Counted from the stretch's first letter, positions 8,545 through 17,594 are shown. The stretch: 64,000 bases of DNA from Sphingobacterium deserti (GCF_000757725.1 NZ_JJMU01000032.1:85838-149837), one strand, 5' to 3'. A program made the numbers and translations. The notes: generated from the letters alone by a model not told the origin.

Positions 8545-9015
8545 TTAAAGCGTAATTTGTCTTTTGATGCTCTCTTCCAGGGAAATTATAGTTTCGGTGC
8601 GCTGAATCCCTGTCAATGCTTGAATATCTTCGTTCAAAACTTTGCGTAAATGTGCGGTGTCGCGACAAACGATCTTAGCGAACATACTATATTGCCCCGT
8701 GCAGTAGTGCAATTCTACCACCTCGCTGATAGTTTGTAGCTGTTTGACAGCATCTGAATACTGAGACCCCTTTTCCAGGTATATTCCTAAGAAGGCTGTA
8801 ATATCAAACCCAACCTTTTGGGGGTTAATAATAAGTTCGGATCCCTTAATTATTCCCAGTTCTTCCATCTTTTTCATGCGTACATGGATGGTTCCGCCGG
8901 AAACTATAAGCTTTTTCGCTATTTCTGTGTATGGAATCGAGGCGTTTTCCATTAAAATAGACAAAATTTGGATATCTAAATTGTCTAAATCGTAATTTGA
9001 ATACTTTTTATCCAT
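8545..9015 (-). CDS. Lrp/AsnC family transcriptional regulator
   Basis: 156 residues with the two-domain layout of the Lrp family: an N-terminal helix-turn-helix (about 10-60; LDIQILSILMENASIPYTEI, then GTIHVRMKKMEELGIIKG) and a C-terminal RAM/AsnC ligand-binding domain (about 70-150; VGFDITAFLGIYL, VVELHYCTGQYSM). Such proteins sense amino acids and form dimers to octamers. It is convergent with the argD-argE run, so control of arginine or proline genes is possible but is inferred only from position. It diverges from the candidate sRNA promoter at 9081. Confidence 0.88.
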   Translation of the reverse strand: MDKKYSNYDLDNLDIQILSILMENASIPYTEIAKKLIVSGGTIHVRMKKMEELGIIKGSELIINPQKVGFDITAFLGIYLEKGSQYSDAVKQLQTISEVVELHYCTGQYSMFAKIVCRDTAHLRKVLNEDIQALTGIQRTETIISLEESIKRQITL

Positions 9016-9080
9016 GAAAATGGTTGTTTGTTTAAAAATATCTAAGTCTTTTTTGTAAAATAACTAAAAATCAAATAAAA

Positions 9081-9112
9081 TTTGCAGAAAATCGGAATCT
9101 ATTTTATATTTG
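9081..9112 (+). promoter_or_regulatory. Bacteroidota-type promoter before candidate small RNA
   Basis: TTTG at 9081-9084, a 20-base spacer and TATATTTG at 9105-9112, a good match to TTTG-N19/20-TAnnTTTG. No protein gene starts within the next 370 bases; instead a terminator hairpin follows 90 bases later. Confidence 0.65.
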
Positions 9113-9118
9113 TATTAA

Positions 9119-9236
9119 CAAAACGGGAAAAATAAACAAGTTTTGTTAACATTAGCATGTTACTTCCCTCAAAATAACATAGGTTTATAATTGGTTAGCG
9201 TAGAAGCTCCTCGCCCGGGGAGCTTCTTCCTTTTTA
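9119..9236 (+). ncRNA. Candidate small RNA of about 118 nt
   Basis: A stretch bounded by a good promoter (9081-9112) and an intrinsic terminator (9203-9235), lying in the 469-base gap between the lrp-type gene and the next CDS. It contains a small hairpin TAACAT-TAGC-ATGTTA and no convincing ORF. I do not recognise the family. It could be a free sRNA or an attenuated leader of the gene at 9485. The rest of the gap (9237-9484) is AT-rich, and I see nothing else in it. Confidence 0.45.
9203..9235 (+). terminator. Intrinsic terminator of candidate small RNA
   Basis: GAAGCTCC / GGAGCTTC (9203-9210 with 9219-9226), 8-base GC-rich loop, then TTCCTTTTT. Strong stem with a T-rich tail. Confidence 0.8.
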
Positions 9237-9484
9237 AACCAATCATGTTAGAACCTCTTTTTTCTGCAAATTTTATTTTTTTTGTAAAAATAGTAAGTAT
9301 ATTTAGAATTCTATTTTATTTTTTAGCAATCAGCTGTCTTTTCATTGTAAATGTTTCATTTTTCAACCAAAAATCATCTGCTCGACGTTTTCGCTTGGCG
9401 AAGCGTTGGTTTCGCTGATAATAGGGTAGGTAGAAGGCCTGATATCGCCGCCGATTTATTAACTTTACTTGAAACGGATATTTT

Positions 9485-10528
9485 ATGGAAATAGATGATG
9501 TAAAGATCTCGCGAAAGAAGCCGATGTATCCGGTGGGTGCAGGCCTTTTAAAATACCTCAGAATGTACCAGCGTGATGCTAAACTACCTTTAGCTTACAA
9601 AGACTTGTTAAATTTCACCGAAACGGTTCCCGTGATGGATAAGAATGGAAATGATACGTTTTGGGAAACACCGCTTTATCCTCCATACCTCCAAGACCAA
9701 TTGTACGAAGGTCTTAAAGTGATTTATGCTATATTGAAAGCCTCTGGAAATACACGCATTGTCGAACACAAAATTATAGATCGAATAGAGTATTGCGCTT
9801 TTGGAAATACGCGCCCTTTCCGTGTGCGTATTATTAACCGGCTCAACGATGTGTATGACTATTTTTATATCAAGCAGGCTGATGCTTCGCGAATATATGG
9901 CCTAGAACTGGAGGAGATTTTATCTCCAAATCAAGTAAATTATTTGGCGGATAGAGATACGTTAGTAGAAGAGCATATCGTAGGCATTCCGGGAGATGTT
10001 TTTACCAAAGGGAATATCTCAAACCCCGATTATAATCAAACGCGCATCGCGAAGGAGTTCGTCAAGTTTAACGAACGCTGCATCATATCACTGCTAGGAG
10101 ATATGCGCGCCTATAATTTTGTGATGCAAATCACGCCAGATTTCGACGATTTCCAATTCCGAATCCGCGCAATTGATTTCGATCAGCAATTTTATGAAGG
10201 CAATCCAAGGGTTTACATGCCACAATACTTTAAAGAAAACCTCCCTTACGTCAAGCTTGCTATGGAGCATCTTAATGATAAGACTGTGCTGCAGTATCAG
10301 CAAGAAGAGCGCTCATCCATCGTGCATCGCGTGCGGAGCGAACGCCACCGTATTAAGGATCTCCGTGATGCCTCTCAACAGCAACAGTTATCAACGGATG
10401 CAAACATTGCCATTTTACGGGAGGGTTATGCCTCTTTTTATGCTAACGATGCTTATTACAAGTGCCGAAGTATGACGGATATTGTAGAGCTGAATGTGAA
10501 GAATGTGATCCGGCAGGTGAAGCTTTAG
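9485..10528 (+). CDS. Unknown protein with kinase-like catalytic motifs
   Basis: 347 residues; no named family recognised. Residues 125-145 read like an ATP-lysine strand and helix C: YFYIKQAD with Lys130, then ELEEIL with Glu141/143/144. A hinge-like EEHIVGIPGD follows at 162-171. Residues 203-211 (LLGDMRAYN) fit a GDxxxxN catalytic loop with Asp206 and Asn211, and 229-233 (AIDFD) fit the metal-binding Asp strand. The order and spacing resemble the protein-kinase/aminoglycoside-kinase/PI-kinase fold. The C-terminus (about 265-325) is helical and Arg/Gln-rich. No signal peptide, so cytoplasmic. Its last 4 bases overlap the convergent ruvC. The kinase-like reading is inference by eye. Confidence 0.85.
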   Translation: MEIDDVKISRKKPMYPVGAGLLKYLRMYQRDAKLPLAYKDLLNFTETVPVMDKNGNDTFWETPLYPPYLQDQLYEGLKVIYAILKASGNTRIVEHKIIDRIEYCAFGNTRPFRVRIINRLNDVYDYFYIKQADASRIYGLELEEILSPNQVNYLADRDTLVEEHIVGIPGDVFTKGNISNPDYNQTRIAKEFVKFNERCIISLLGDMRAYNFVMQITPDFDDFQFRIRAIDFDQQFYEGNPRVYMPQYFKENLPYVKLAMEHLNDKTVLQYQQEERSSIVHRVRSERHRIKDLRDASQQQQLSTDANIAILREGYASFYANDAYYKCRSMTDIVELNVKNVIRQVKL

Positions 10529-11088
10529 CGGATGCGCTTTTCGTTATCTTTGACGAAGGCCTCCCAGCCAGTATAGCTTTTACTTTCGGTGCTCAGGCGC
10601 TGTTGGAATGCATGGCAAACGGCAACTGCCAGACCATCCGTAGCATCGAGAAACTGGGGTGTCTCATTGAATTTAAGAATCGTTTTTAGCATCGCCGCAA
10701 CTTGTTCCTTACTAGCATTTCCACTCCCCGTGACAGATTGTTTTATCTTCCTTGGTGAATATTCAAATATAGGAATATCGAAATTTAAAGCGGCCGCCAT
10801 CGCCACGCCTTGCGCTCTCCCAAGCTTCAGCATCACCTGTACATTCTTTCCATAGAATGGAGATTCCAACGCAACGCAATCGGGTTTGTACTCTTCGACT
10901 AATGCGGATGTTTTCTTGAAAATACGCTGCAGCTTTAATCCGTGGTCATCAAGATGACCCATTTTTACAACCCCTAAAGAAATAAGATCTACTTTTTGCC
11001 CAACTTGTTTTACGATTCCATACCCAAGTACTACTGTTCCCGGGTCGATGCCTAAAATAATCCGTTCCTTGGCCTTTTCTCTCTGCAT
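10525..11088 (-). CDS. ruvC: Holliday junction endonuclease RuvC
   Basis: 187-residue RuvC resolvase that cuts Holliday junctions during recombination repair. The four acidic catalytic residues are visible: Asp15 in GIDPGT, Glu75 in LESPFYGKN, and Asp148 and Asp151 in LDATDGLAVA. The middle RAQGVAMAAA segment is also typical. About 25 residues follow the last catalytic helix, as in other Bacteroidota RuvC. ruvA and ruvB are not in the window. Monocistronic by position; tail-to-tail with the preceding gene. Confidence 0.97.
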   Translation of the reverse strand: MQREKAKERIILGIDPGTVVLGYGIVKQVGQKVDLISLGVVKMGHLDDHGLKLQRIFKKTSALVEEYKPDCVALESPFYGKNVQVMLKLGRAQGVAMAAALNFDIPIFEYSPRKIKQSVTGSGNASKEQVAAMLKTILKFNETPQFLDATDGLAVAVCHAFQQRLSTESKSYTGWEAFVKDNEKRIR

Positions 11089-11215
11089 ACCGCAATATTA
11101 CAATTATTAGCGGATATTTAAGCCTCTGAAAAGATAATAAGAGATCTGGAAAGCGCCGTTTCTGTTTGTCATAATGCCCATTGTTAACTTAAGATGTCGT
11201 TAAAAATTAGTAACA

Positions 11216-12211
11216 TTGTGCTTTTATTTTGAGTACTTGACAAAACAACAGAAGAAATACCTGAATCTTTTCATAAAGCTCCTTATCGTAGGACTCGCCT
11301 GTTGGTTTATATTTACGAAGGTTTCTAATCAGAAAAACCTTGTAGAATTTCAAACGCTGCTACAAAGTACTCCCGCGTGGACAGTGCGTCTAACGTTAGG
11401 TGTCGTCGTGGTGATGATGCTTTTTAATTGGGCGATCGAAATCGTCAAGTGGAAATTCCTGAGTCGAAAGATCGAGCATATAAGTTGGTGGACAGCGGTC
11501 AAATCTGTCTTTTGCGGCTTAACCTGGGCCATTTTTACGCCAAATAGAATTGGTGAGTACGGCGGGCGTGTGCTACTTCTGCAACCGCAGAATAGGGCTA
11601 CGGGCGCTGTGGCGATGGGCGTAGGGTTATTTGCACAACTGGTTCTGACAAGTTTTTTTGGCGCCTTAAGTATCGCTTGGTTTGTTTCAACCTATCTGCC
11701 AACTCCCACAGCTGTCAAATTTGGCATTTGGCTAATTGGGATCATTTATGCCGGCACGTTTTTAATTTTGTATTTCAACGTGCACTGGATAGATGCCATA
11801 GTCGGTCGATTCAAGTTTCTCCAAAAAATAAAGCCTTTTTTCTCTATTCTTGAAGACTTCAGTGTGCGCGAGCTCTGCCAGGTGCTCTTGCTTTCGTTAG
11901 CTCGGTTCTTCATTTTTACATCGCAATATATCGTGCTGATGTTCGTGTTTTTACCAGGTATGCCTTTCGCTGCTATGGTTTTCATGATTTTTATTCTGTT
12001 TTTTATCCAGTCTGCGGTACCTTCGTTAGATATCTTTGATTTCAGTGTGCGAAGTTTTGTGGCAAGTAATTTATATAGCTATATCACTACGCAAGAAATA
12101 GCCGTCATGGCCATCGTGTCGTGTATATGGTTTGTCAATTTGATCTTGCCGGCCATCGTAGGCTCAGTTTTCGTGTTTAATGTTAATTATGTCAATAGCC
12201 ACAAGTCTTGA
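11216..12211 (+). CDS. Flippase-like (UPF0104/LPG-synthase TM domain) membrane protein
   Basis: About 324-331 residues with eight or more hydrophobic segments and the TPNRIGEYGGR motif of the flippase-like domain family first seen in lysyl-phosphatidylglycerol synthases (PF03706 type). The soluble synthetase domain is missing, so it is probably a lipid or glycolipid translocase-like protein. No ATG lies near the N-terminus; the candidates are TTG 11216 and TTG 11237, and the second (MTKQQKKYL) looks more natural. Its 3' end overlaps the following glycosyltransferase gene by 32 bases, implying coupled expression and related function. Confidence 0.85.
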   Translation: MCFYFEYLTKQQKKYLNLFIKLLIVGLACWFIFTKVSNQKNLVEFQTLLQSTPAWTVRLTLGVVVVMMLFNWAIEIVKWKFLSRKIEHISWWTAVKSVFCGLTWAIFTPNRIGEYGGRVLLLQPQNRATGAVAMGVGLFAQLVLTSFFGALSIAWFVSTYLPTPTAVKFGIWLIGIIYAGTFLILYFNVHWIDAIVGRFKFLQKIKPFFSILEDFSVRELCQVLLLSLARFFIFTSQYIVLMFVFLPGMPFAAMVFMIFILFFIQSAVPSLDIFDFSVRSFVASNLYSYITTQEIAVMAIVSCIWFVNLILPAIVGSVFVFNVNYVNSHKS

Positions 12212-13334
12212 TATCTTTCTGATCGTAACCACGGTTATATACACCATGCTCGTTCTGTATATGAGGCGGGGCTGGTTCCGTAATGCTTGGGTGCCGAGTA
12301 AACCAATGACGGTGCAAATTAGATCAAAGGTTTCTGTGTTAATTGCTGCAAGAAACGAAGAGGCAAATATCGTCCGCACCCTGGATTGCATAGTGAATCA
12401 AGCGTTCCCGAAAGACAAGTTGGAAATTATTGTTGTCGACGATCATTCTACAGATAGTACCGCATCGATTGTAGCCTCGTATGCCAGTCGCGGGGTAAAG
12501 CTTATTCAATTGAACGAAGGTGATAAACTAAATTCCTACAAGAAATTGGCGATTAGTAGGGCTATCGCTGAGGCGTCGGGAGATATAATCGTTACAACAG
12601 ATGCAGACTGTCGGATGGGCATAGACTGGTTATCTACTGTTATCGGATATTTTGAGAAAACAGATGCCATGATGTTGTCTTCTCCGGTAGTATATTCTGA
12701 AGAAAAAAGCTATTTCGAGCGCCTACAAACCTTAGAATTTCTTTATTTGATAGGGTTGGGGGCCGCAGGAATCGGGAATGGACATCCTACCACATGCAAT
12801 GGTGCAAATTTGGCCTATCGGCGTGATGCGTTTTATGCTATGGGGGGCTTTAATGGGATAGACAATGTGGCTTCTGGCGATGACGAGTTATTGCTACATA
12901 AAGTTGCTGAGCAACATGCAGATCGTGTTTGGTTTTGTAAGTCGCACTCGGCGATTGTGTACACTGATGCCAAACCTAACTTAGCATCTTTTATTAGCCA
13001 ACGCCGACGTTGGGCTTCCAAAAGTACGAAATACAAAGATAAACGCGTTGTGGCATTAGGTGTAGCAATCTGGTTGTTTAACCTTGCACTTTTGGGGGGC
13101 GCAATACATTTTTTGGCGGATTTACCTAATGTGCATACCCTGTTTTTAGGAGCTATTGCATTGAAGCTATTCGGGGAATTCATTTTTATAGCACCACTGT
13201 GCCGTTTTGCAAAGCGCAGTAAGCTACTGTGGAACTTGCCACTGCTATCTTTTATCCATGCAGTATACCTCGTTTACATCGGCATAGCCGGCAATATCGG
13301 TAAATATCAGTGGAAAGGCAGGAAGGTGAATTAA
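12180..13334 (+). CDS. Membrane glycosyltransferase, family 2
   Basis: 384 residues. An N-terminal membrane segment (about 8-28) leads into a GT2 catalytic domain: VSVLIAARNEE, VVDDHST around 86-91, the metal-binding DAD (Asp141, Asp143) in TTDADC, an acceptor GDDELL near 235 and the QRRRW motif near 272 typical of processive-type GT2 enzymes. Two or three C-terminal membrane segments follow. ATG 12189 is an alternative start. Overlap with the upstream flippase-like gene suggests the two make and move the same envelope glycolipid or polymer; the sugar is unknown. Confidence 0.9.
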   Translation: MLIMSIATSLDIFLIVTTVIYTMLVLYMRRGWFRNAWVPSKPMTVQIRSKVSVLIAARNEEANIVRTLDCIVNQAFPKDKLEIIVVDDHSTDSTASIVASYASRGVKLIQLNEGDKLNSYKKLAISRAIAEASGDIIVTTDADCRMGIDWLSTVIGYFEKTDAMMLSSPVVYSEEKSYFERLQTLEFLYLIGLGAAGIGNGHPTTCNGANLAYRRDAFYAMGGFNGIDNVASGDDELLLHKVAEQHADRVWFCKSHSAIVYTDAKPNLASFISQRRRWASKSTKYKDKRVVALGVAIWLFNLALLGGAIHFLADLPNVHTLFLGAIALKLFGEFIFIAPLCRFAKRSKLLWNLPLLSFIHAVYLVYIGIAGNIGKYQWKGRKVN

Positions 13335-14072
13335 TTAGCCTTCTACTTTTGCACGCAAGATCTCTTCTGCTTTTTTGACAACTTCTTCTGCTGACAGGCC
13401 TGCTATGTCTATAGGATCTAACACTTCCCAACTCATGCGCGTAAACGGTCGTAAAGGAAACATCCCATAGGCTACCATTCGGTAAGACCCCTTGATCGCG
13501 ATCGGAACCACTAACGCCTCCGGTACCTTTTTTAGTAATGTCGCTATGCCACCAATAGAAAAAGATTTCATCTTTCCTGTTCTTGTGCGCGTTCCCTCTG
13601 GAAAGATAAATGCAGACCAATTCTTATCCTTCATGTTTTCTGCAAGTTTTAGAATCTCTGATATGGACTGTTTCGGATCTTTTCTGTCGATATTTGCAGC
13701 ACCGCCATGTATCAGGTTAAACGATATGCTGGGAATGCCCGCCTGAGCGAGTTCTATCTTTGAAATAAACTTCCCGTGAAATCGTCGTAAAAAATAAATC
13801 ATCGGCGGGATATCGTAAGTGCTTTGGTGGTTTGCAATGAATATAATTGGTTTTCCAGAAGGTATGCTTTTATTATCAATAAATTTTGTGGGGTTAAAAA
13901 GCGTGTAATTGCATGCAACAAGAAGGCCATTGAGTATATCAACGCTTTTTTTGTGCATAGCATATCCGCCTACTTTAAGACATAGCCATTGTATAGGATG
14001 AAACAGCAAAAGTGCTACAGAAAAACTTAAGTAGAAGAGGGGGCTAAGGACAAATCCAATGAATTTTCTCAT
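13335..14072 (-). CDS. plsC: 1-acyl-sn-glycerol-3-phosphate acyltransferase
   Basis: 245 residues with the PlsC acyltransferase signature: the HX4D motif His82-Asp87 (NHQSTYD) and FPEGTRTRTGK near 162-172. An N-terminal hydrophobic hairpin (about 5-30) anchors it in the inner membrane. It transfers a second acyl chain to lysophosphatidic acid. It is convergent with the GT2 gene, with the two stop codons adjacent. Other acyltransferases of the same fold, such as ornithine-lipid enzymes, cannot be fully excluded. Confidence 0.88.
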   Translation of the reverse strand: MRKFIGFVLSPLFYLSFSVALLLFHPIQWLCLKVGGYAMHKKSVDILNGLLVACNYTLFNPTKFIDNKSIPSGKPIIFIANHQSTYDIPPMIYFLRRFHGKFISKIELAQAGIPSISFNLIHGGAANIDRKDPKQSISEILKLAENMKDKNWSAFIFPEGTRTRTGKMKSFSIGGIATLLKKVPEALVVPIAIKGSYRMVAYGMFPLRPFTRMSWEVLDPIDIAGLSAEEVVKKAEEILRAKVEG

Positions 14073-14214
14073 GTCAAAAATTTTGCAAATATACTATTAT
14101 TCGAACGAATGTATAAAATGCGAGCGATTGATCTGCGCATTCCTTAAAGTTTGGTAGACAATTTGCTATTATTAGAAATACGTATAGTTAAGTGTTACCT
14201 GAAGAAATTAATGA

Positions 14215-15567
14215 ATGAAATATAGTATACTCTTATTTGTATTGCTTTTAAGTTCCTGTTGGGGTTTTGGTCAAAAAATGGAAGGTAGTTGGAAAGGTGA
14301 GGTTGCTATTCAAGGAACTACGCTACCTATTATATTTCACCTTAAGGAAGGGAAAGATGGGAAATGGATAGGTGATATGGTGAGCCCTGCTCAGTCTTCC
14401 ACGCGCGTGCCGTTTAGTAAGGTAAATGTCATTGGCGATTCGATCAATGTAGAGGTGCTGAAGATCGGTTTTGTTTTTTCTGGAAAGCTGCTTAAGGGAA
14501 AATTGGATGGCGTTTTTGAGCAGCGACAGTTCAAAGCGCCCCTGCTGATGCTTCCTTTTAAAGAGAAAGTTAAGAAGAGACCCCAAGAGCCGCATCCGCC
14601 TTACAGCTATGATACCCTTGATGTCTCGTTTACCAACCAGTTTGATAACGTCCGCTTGTCGGGCACATTGTCGTTTCCGCGAAATGCGGGGAAACATCCG
14701 GCTGTGATCTTAGTGACCGGTAGTGGCCCTCAAGATCGTGATGAAACTATCGAAGGGCACAAGCCATTTAAAGTAATTGCTGATTATCTGACAAAACGAG
14801 GTGTTGTTGTATTGCGCTATGACGAGCGCGGAGTTGGGAAGTCAAGTGGAAATTATACAACCAGCACCATCGGTGATTTCAGTAAGGATGCTATAGCGTC
14901 GCTCGAATTTCTTAAGAAACAAAAACAGGTAGATCCCAAACGGATTGGTATAATAGGGCATAGCGAAGGGGGGCTTATTGCACAACTTATCGCCGGGCAA
15001 CGATCTGCAAATGTTAATTTCATTGCGTTACTTGCGGCCCCAACAATAGCCATCGATTCGTTGATGGTTTTACAGGCCTACGAAATAGGCCGTGTACAAG
15101 GACTGTCCGAAGCAGAATTGACGCGCGCCAAAAAAATTAATAGACGTAATTTCGCCATAGTGAAAAGCGATGCTAAAGATGAACAAGCTTACAAACAGAT
15201 CTTGGAAAATATGGCGCCAGTGTTTCCTAAACCTAGCCAACAGCAAGAGAATGAGCTCAAAATGCTACTGCTTCCTTCGTATCGCTATTTCATGCGCATA
15301 GAACCTGTGCCCTTTATTAAAAAGATAGCAGTGCCCGTTTTTGCCGTGTTTGGAACGAAAGATCTTCAAGTGCCATTTGCCCCAAATTTAGAAAGCCTCT
15401 CGGATAACCTTCCAAAACGGGCAGGACATTTTTTGAAAGCCTATGAGGGACTTAATCATCTTTTTCAACAAAGCAAAACGGGTGCGCCTATGGAATATGG
15501 TGATTTGGAAGAAACATTCAGCGACGTGGTTCTTAAGGATTTGGCCGCTTGGATTCTAGATAGATAG
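14215..15567 (+). CDS. Secreted alpha/beta hydrolase (serine esterase/peptidase-like)
   Basis: 450 residues. The N-terminus is a signal peptide; Cys15 in LLSSC could be a lipobox. Residues about 20-125 form a beta-rich domain, then an alpha/beta hydrolase domain follows: VTGSGPQDRDE (oxyanion region), DERGVGKSSG, nucleophile Ser250 in GHSEGG, an acidic residue in FGTKDLQVP and a catalytic His in GLNHLFQ. This arrangement is common in exported Bacteroidota hydrolases; the substrate cannot be told. Monocistronic, divergent from plsC. Confidence 0.85.
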   Translation: MKYSILLFVLLLSSCWGFGQKMEGSWKGEVAIQGTTLPIIFHLKEGKDGKWIGDMVSPAQSSTRVPFSKVNVIGDSINVEVLKIGFVFSGKLLKGKLDGVFEQRQFKAPLLMLPFKEKVKKRPQEPHPPYSYDTLDVSFTNQFDNVRLSGTLSFPRNAGKHPAVILVTGSGPQDRDETIEGHKPFKVIADYLTKRGVVVLRYDERGVGKSSGNYTTSTIGDFSKDAIASLEFLKKQKQVDPKRIGIIGHSEGGLIAQLIAGQRSANVNFIALLAAPTIAIDSLMVLQAYEIGRVQGLSEAELTRAKKINRRNFAIVKSDAKDEQAYKQILENMAPVFPKPSQQQENELKMLLLPSYRYFMRIEPVPFIKKIAVPVFAVFGTKDLQVPFAPNLESLSDNLPKRAGHFLKAYEGLNHLFQQSKTGAPMEYGDLEETFSDVVLKDLAAWILDR

Positions 15568-15596
15568 CCTTTTAAACACACTATCGTATCCGAGTT

Positions 15597-16307
15597 TTAT
15601 GGCGTGGTGCTTGCTACAGGCAATACTTTTCCGTTATAATATTTATGTCCGTTCTCGGCAAATTCTGCTACATATCTCCCCATCTCAAAAGCAAGCGTGC
15701 TCGCCTCAACGCCCGGAAAAGCGGCCTCGAACATTTCTGTTTGTGCAGATCCTAAAGCCAGGCAATTTACGCTTATCCCCTGCGGCTTAAGCTCCTCTGC
15801 CAAGCATTCTGTCAATACAGAGATGGCGCCCTTACTCGCGGAGTATGCGGATAGGCCAGCAAATTTAGACGATCCCTGAAAACCACCCATGCTTCCGATA
15901 TTAACAATATGACTACCATATTTCATCAAAGGTGCGACGTGTTTTATCATATTTACAGTGCCCAGCAAGTTCGTTTGCACTACTTGAGCAAATTCTTCCA
16001 CACTTGTGTCTAGGAAAGCTTTATTTAAAAGTACACCGGCATTATTGATCAAAATATCTACGGAATCGAACTTAGATTTGATGTAAGGAACCAATGATCC
16101 TAGGTAATCATCATAGACAATATCAAATTTCGCAGGATAGAGTTTCCCCCCATCCGGATTTAGGGAAGAGGATATTTCGTGTAATTTTCGTAGCTTATCT
16201 TCCGACCTTGCTAAGGCGATGACATTGTTACTTTTATTTGCTGTTAGATCTAATACCGCTTCGAACCCGATGCCACTGCTTGCTCCTGTAATGATTATAT
16301 TCGCCAT
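15597..16307 (-). CDS. Short-chain dehydrogenase/reductase
   Basis: 236-residue classical SDR. The cofactor motif TGASSGIG is at 7-14, NNAG at 88-91, and the catalytic Ser139, Tyr155 and Lys159 (YSASK) are all present. An Arg after the second strand (LARSEDKL) suggests NADP(H). The substrate is not predictable. It lies 5 bases downstream of the flippase-like gene on the same strand, so the two are probably cotranscribed. Confidence 0.88.
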   Translation of the reverse strand: MANIIITGASSGIGFEAVLDLTANKSNNVIALARSEDKLRKLHEISSSLNPDGGKLYPAKFDIVYDDYLGSLVPYIKSKFDSVDILINNAGVLLNKAFLDTSVEEFAQVVQTNLLGTVNMIKHVAPLMKYGSHIVNIGSMGGFQGSSKFAGLSAYSASKGAISVLTECLAEELKPQGISVNCLALGSAQTEMFEAAFPGVEASTLAFEMGRYVAEFAENGHKYYNGKVLPVASTTP

Positions 16308-16312
16308 ATTGA

Positions 16313-17227
16313 TTATTCTTCTTTATTTAATTCTTGTTCGATTTCATCTGCTGATGGCAGTTTTTCTGCTCCCAAACGCTGGGGTCTTACAATATAATAA
16401 ATTCCTGATGAGGCTACCAAAAGAGAAATCACATAGAACGTTAAACTGATCAGCACCGCGAGATGCTCATTCAATTGAAAATATTCTGCGCCGAAAGTCA
16501 TCAACGACTCGCGAAGACCTACCCCTCCCAGAATGGATGGTACTATAGCAACCAGGGACGACAATAGGAATATCAATAGATAGGGTGAAAACTTCCCATC
16601 GAAATTCAGGGCGTATAAGATGGATATAGCACTTAGTGTTTGTAGTCCCTGTACAGCGAGTGCCTTAACATGTGTGATGAGAAATTTTGAAAAAAATGGT
16701 CTAAAGAATAGGTGTAGAAAGTACAAATAGCTGGCTGTACCGATGAGCAATACACTAATAGTTACTGAATTGGGGATGGCCAGCCTTGGCATAAAGATCA
16801 CTAAGCATCCTGTAATTATAGTCAGCGCCCATAAACCACTTAGCCGGTCGAAAAAGACCGCGCTTAAGATCTTTCTCCCTTGTATATCGTAATTCTTTTT
16901 CAGGAAGTATATTTTATAGCCATCGCCACCAATACCCCCTGGAAGGAAAAAGTTGTAGAGCAATCCCAGCTGGTACAATCTGAAGTTATAGCGTTCGCTT
17001 AGGTTTAGGCCGATTACACTTAGAAAACTATTCAAACGCGATGAAGCAATTATTTGCGAACAAACGTAGCTGAGCAATGCCAATAGAAGATATAATACAT
17101 TACAGTCTTGCAAGGCATTTCCAAGGTCTTTAAAGGAGATTTTTTGAGATACCCAGAATAAGGCTCCCACGGTAATGATGACTTTAAATATATTTTTTAG
17201 TATTGACCAGTATTTTTGTTTGCCCAT
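16313..17227 (-). CDS. Second flippase-like (UPF0104) integral membrane protein
   Basis: 304 residues with about eight hydrophobic segments and the family motif FLPGGIGGDGYKIYFL near 92-107, plus VPSILGGVGLRESLM near 228. It belongs to the LPG-synthase TM-domain (PF03706-type) superfamily without a synthetase domain, a second and divergent copy after the one at 11.2 kb. The charged C-terminus (EIEQELNKEE) is cytoplasmic-like. Operonic with the SDR downstream. Confidence 0.82.
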   Translation of the reverse strand: MGKQKYWSILKNIFKVIITVGALFWVSQKISFKDLGNALQDCNVLYLLLALLSYVCSQIIASSRLNSFLSVIGLNLSERYNFRLYQLGLLYNFFLPGGIGGDGYKIYFLKKNYDIQGRKILSAVFFDRLSGLWALTIITGCLVIFMPRLAIPNSVTISVLLIGTASYLYFLHLFFRPFFSKFLITHVKALAVQGLQTLSAISILYALNFDGKFSPYLLIFLLSSLVAIVPSILGGVGLRESLMTFGAEYFQLNEHLAVLISLTFYVISLLVASSGIYYIVRPQRLGAEKLPSADEIEQELNKEE

Positions 17228-17276
17228 GATTAGCTGTTTGTCTTATTAAGTGGAATACACATAATAAAGCATGTTT

Positions 17277-17594
17277 TTAATTAAACATAGTTAACACTCG
17301 TGAATAAAATAGAACAAGATATAAACATACAAAAACACCTGAGAGTGTTAGCAACCAATTATATTCTATTTTCGCATACTTGTTGCGCAGGACCACAATC
17401 AAAATAGCGATGAATGAAAGTACGAGTAAAACCGGAGCAGCAATCGACCATAGATTTGGAAAGGAAATTTGCGATGCCATCGCTTCAGGTCTTGTGAAAT
17501 ACAAAATAATTGGCAGCGCAATAAGTATAACGGTTATCCGCAAAATCGCCTTTGCTAGTATTTTGCTTATGGTATGATTTTTGGATGATGTCAT
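17277..17594 (-). CDS. Small three-helix membrane protein, unknown
   Basis: 105 residues with three hydrophobic stretches (about 17-33, 48-66, 80-98) separated by short charged loops. No motif recognised. It lies 49 bases upstream of the flippase-like gene on the same strand and may be cotranscribed. Its own -7 box may be the TATTTTTG on the minus strand at 17626-17633. Confidence 0.6.
   Translation of the reverse strand: MTSSKNHTISKILAKAILRITVILIALPIILYFTRPEAMASQISFPNLWSIAAPVLLVLSFIAILIVVLRNKYAKIEYNWLLTLSGVFVCLYLVLFYSRVLTMFN

Noticed and set aside
9191..9418. Open frame of 75 codons after the candidate small RNA
   Set aside because: Non-ATG start, overlaps the terminator hairpin, Phe/Ile-rich composition follows from AT-rich DNA.
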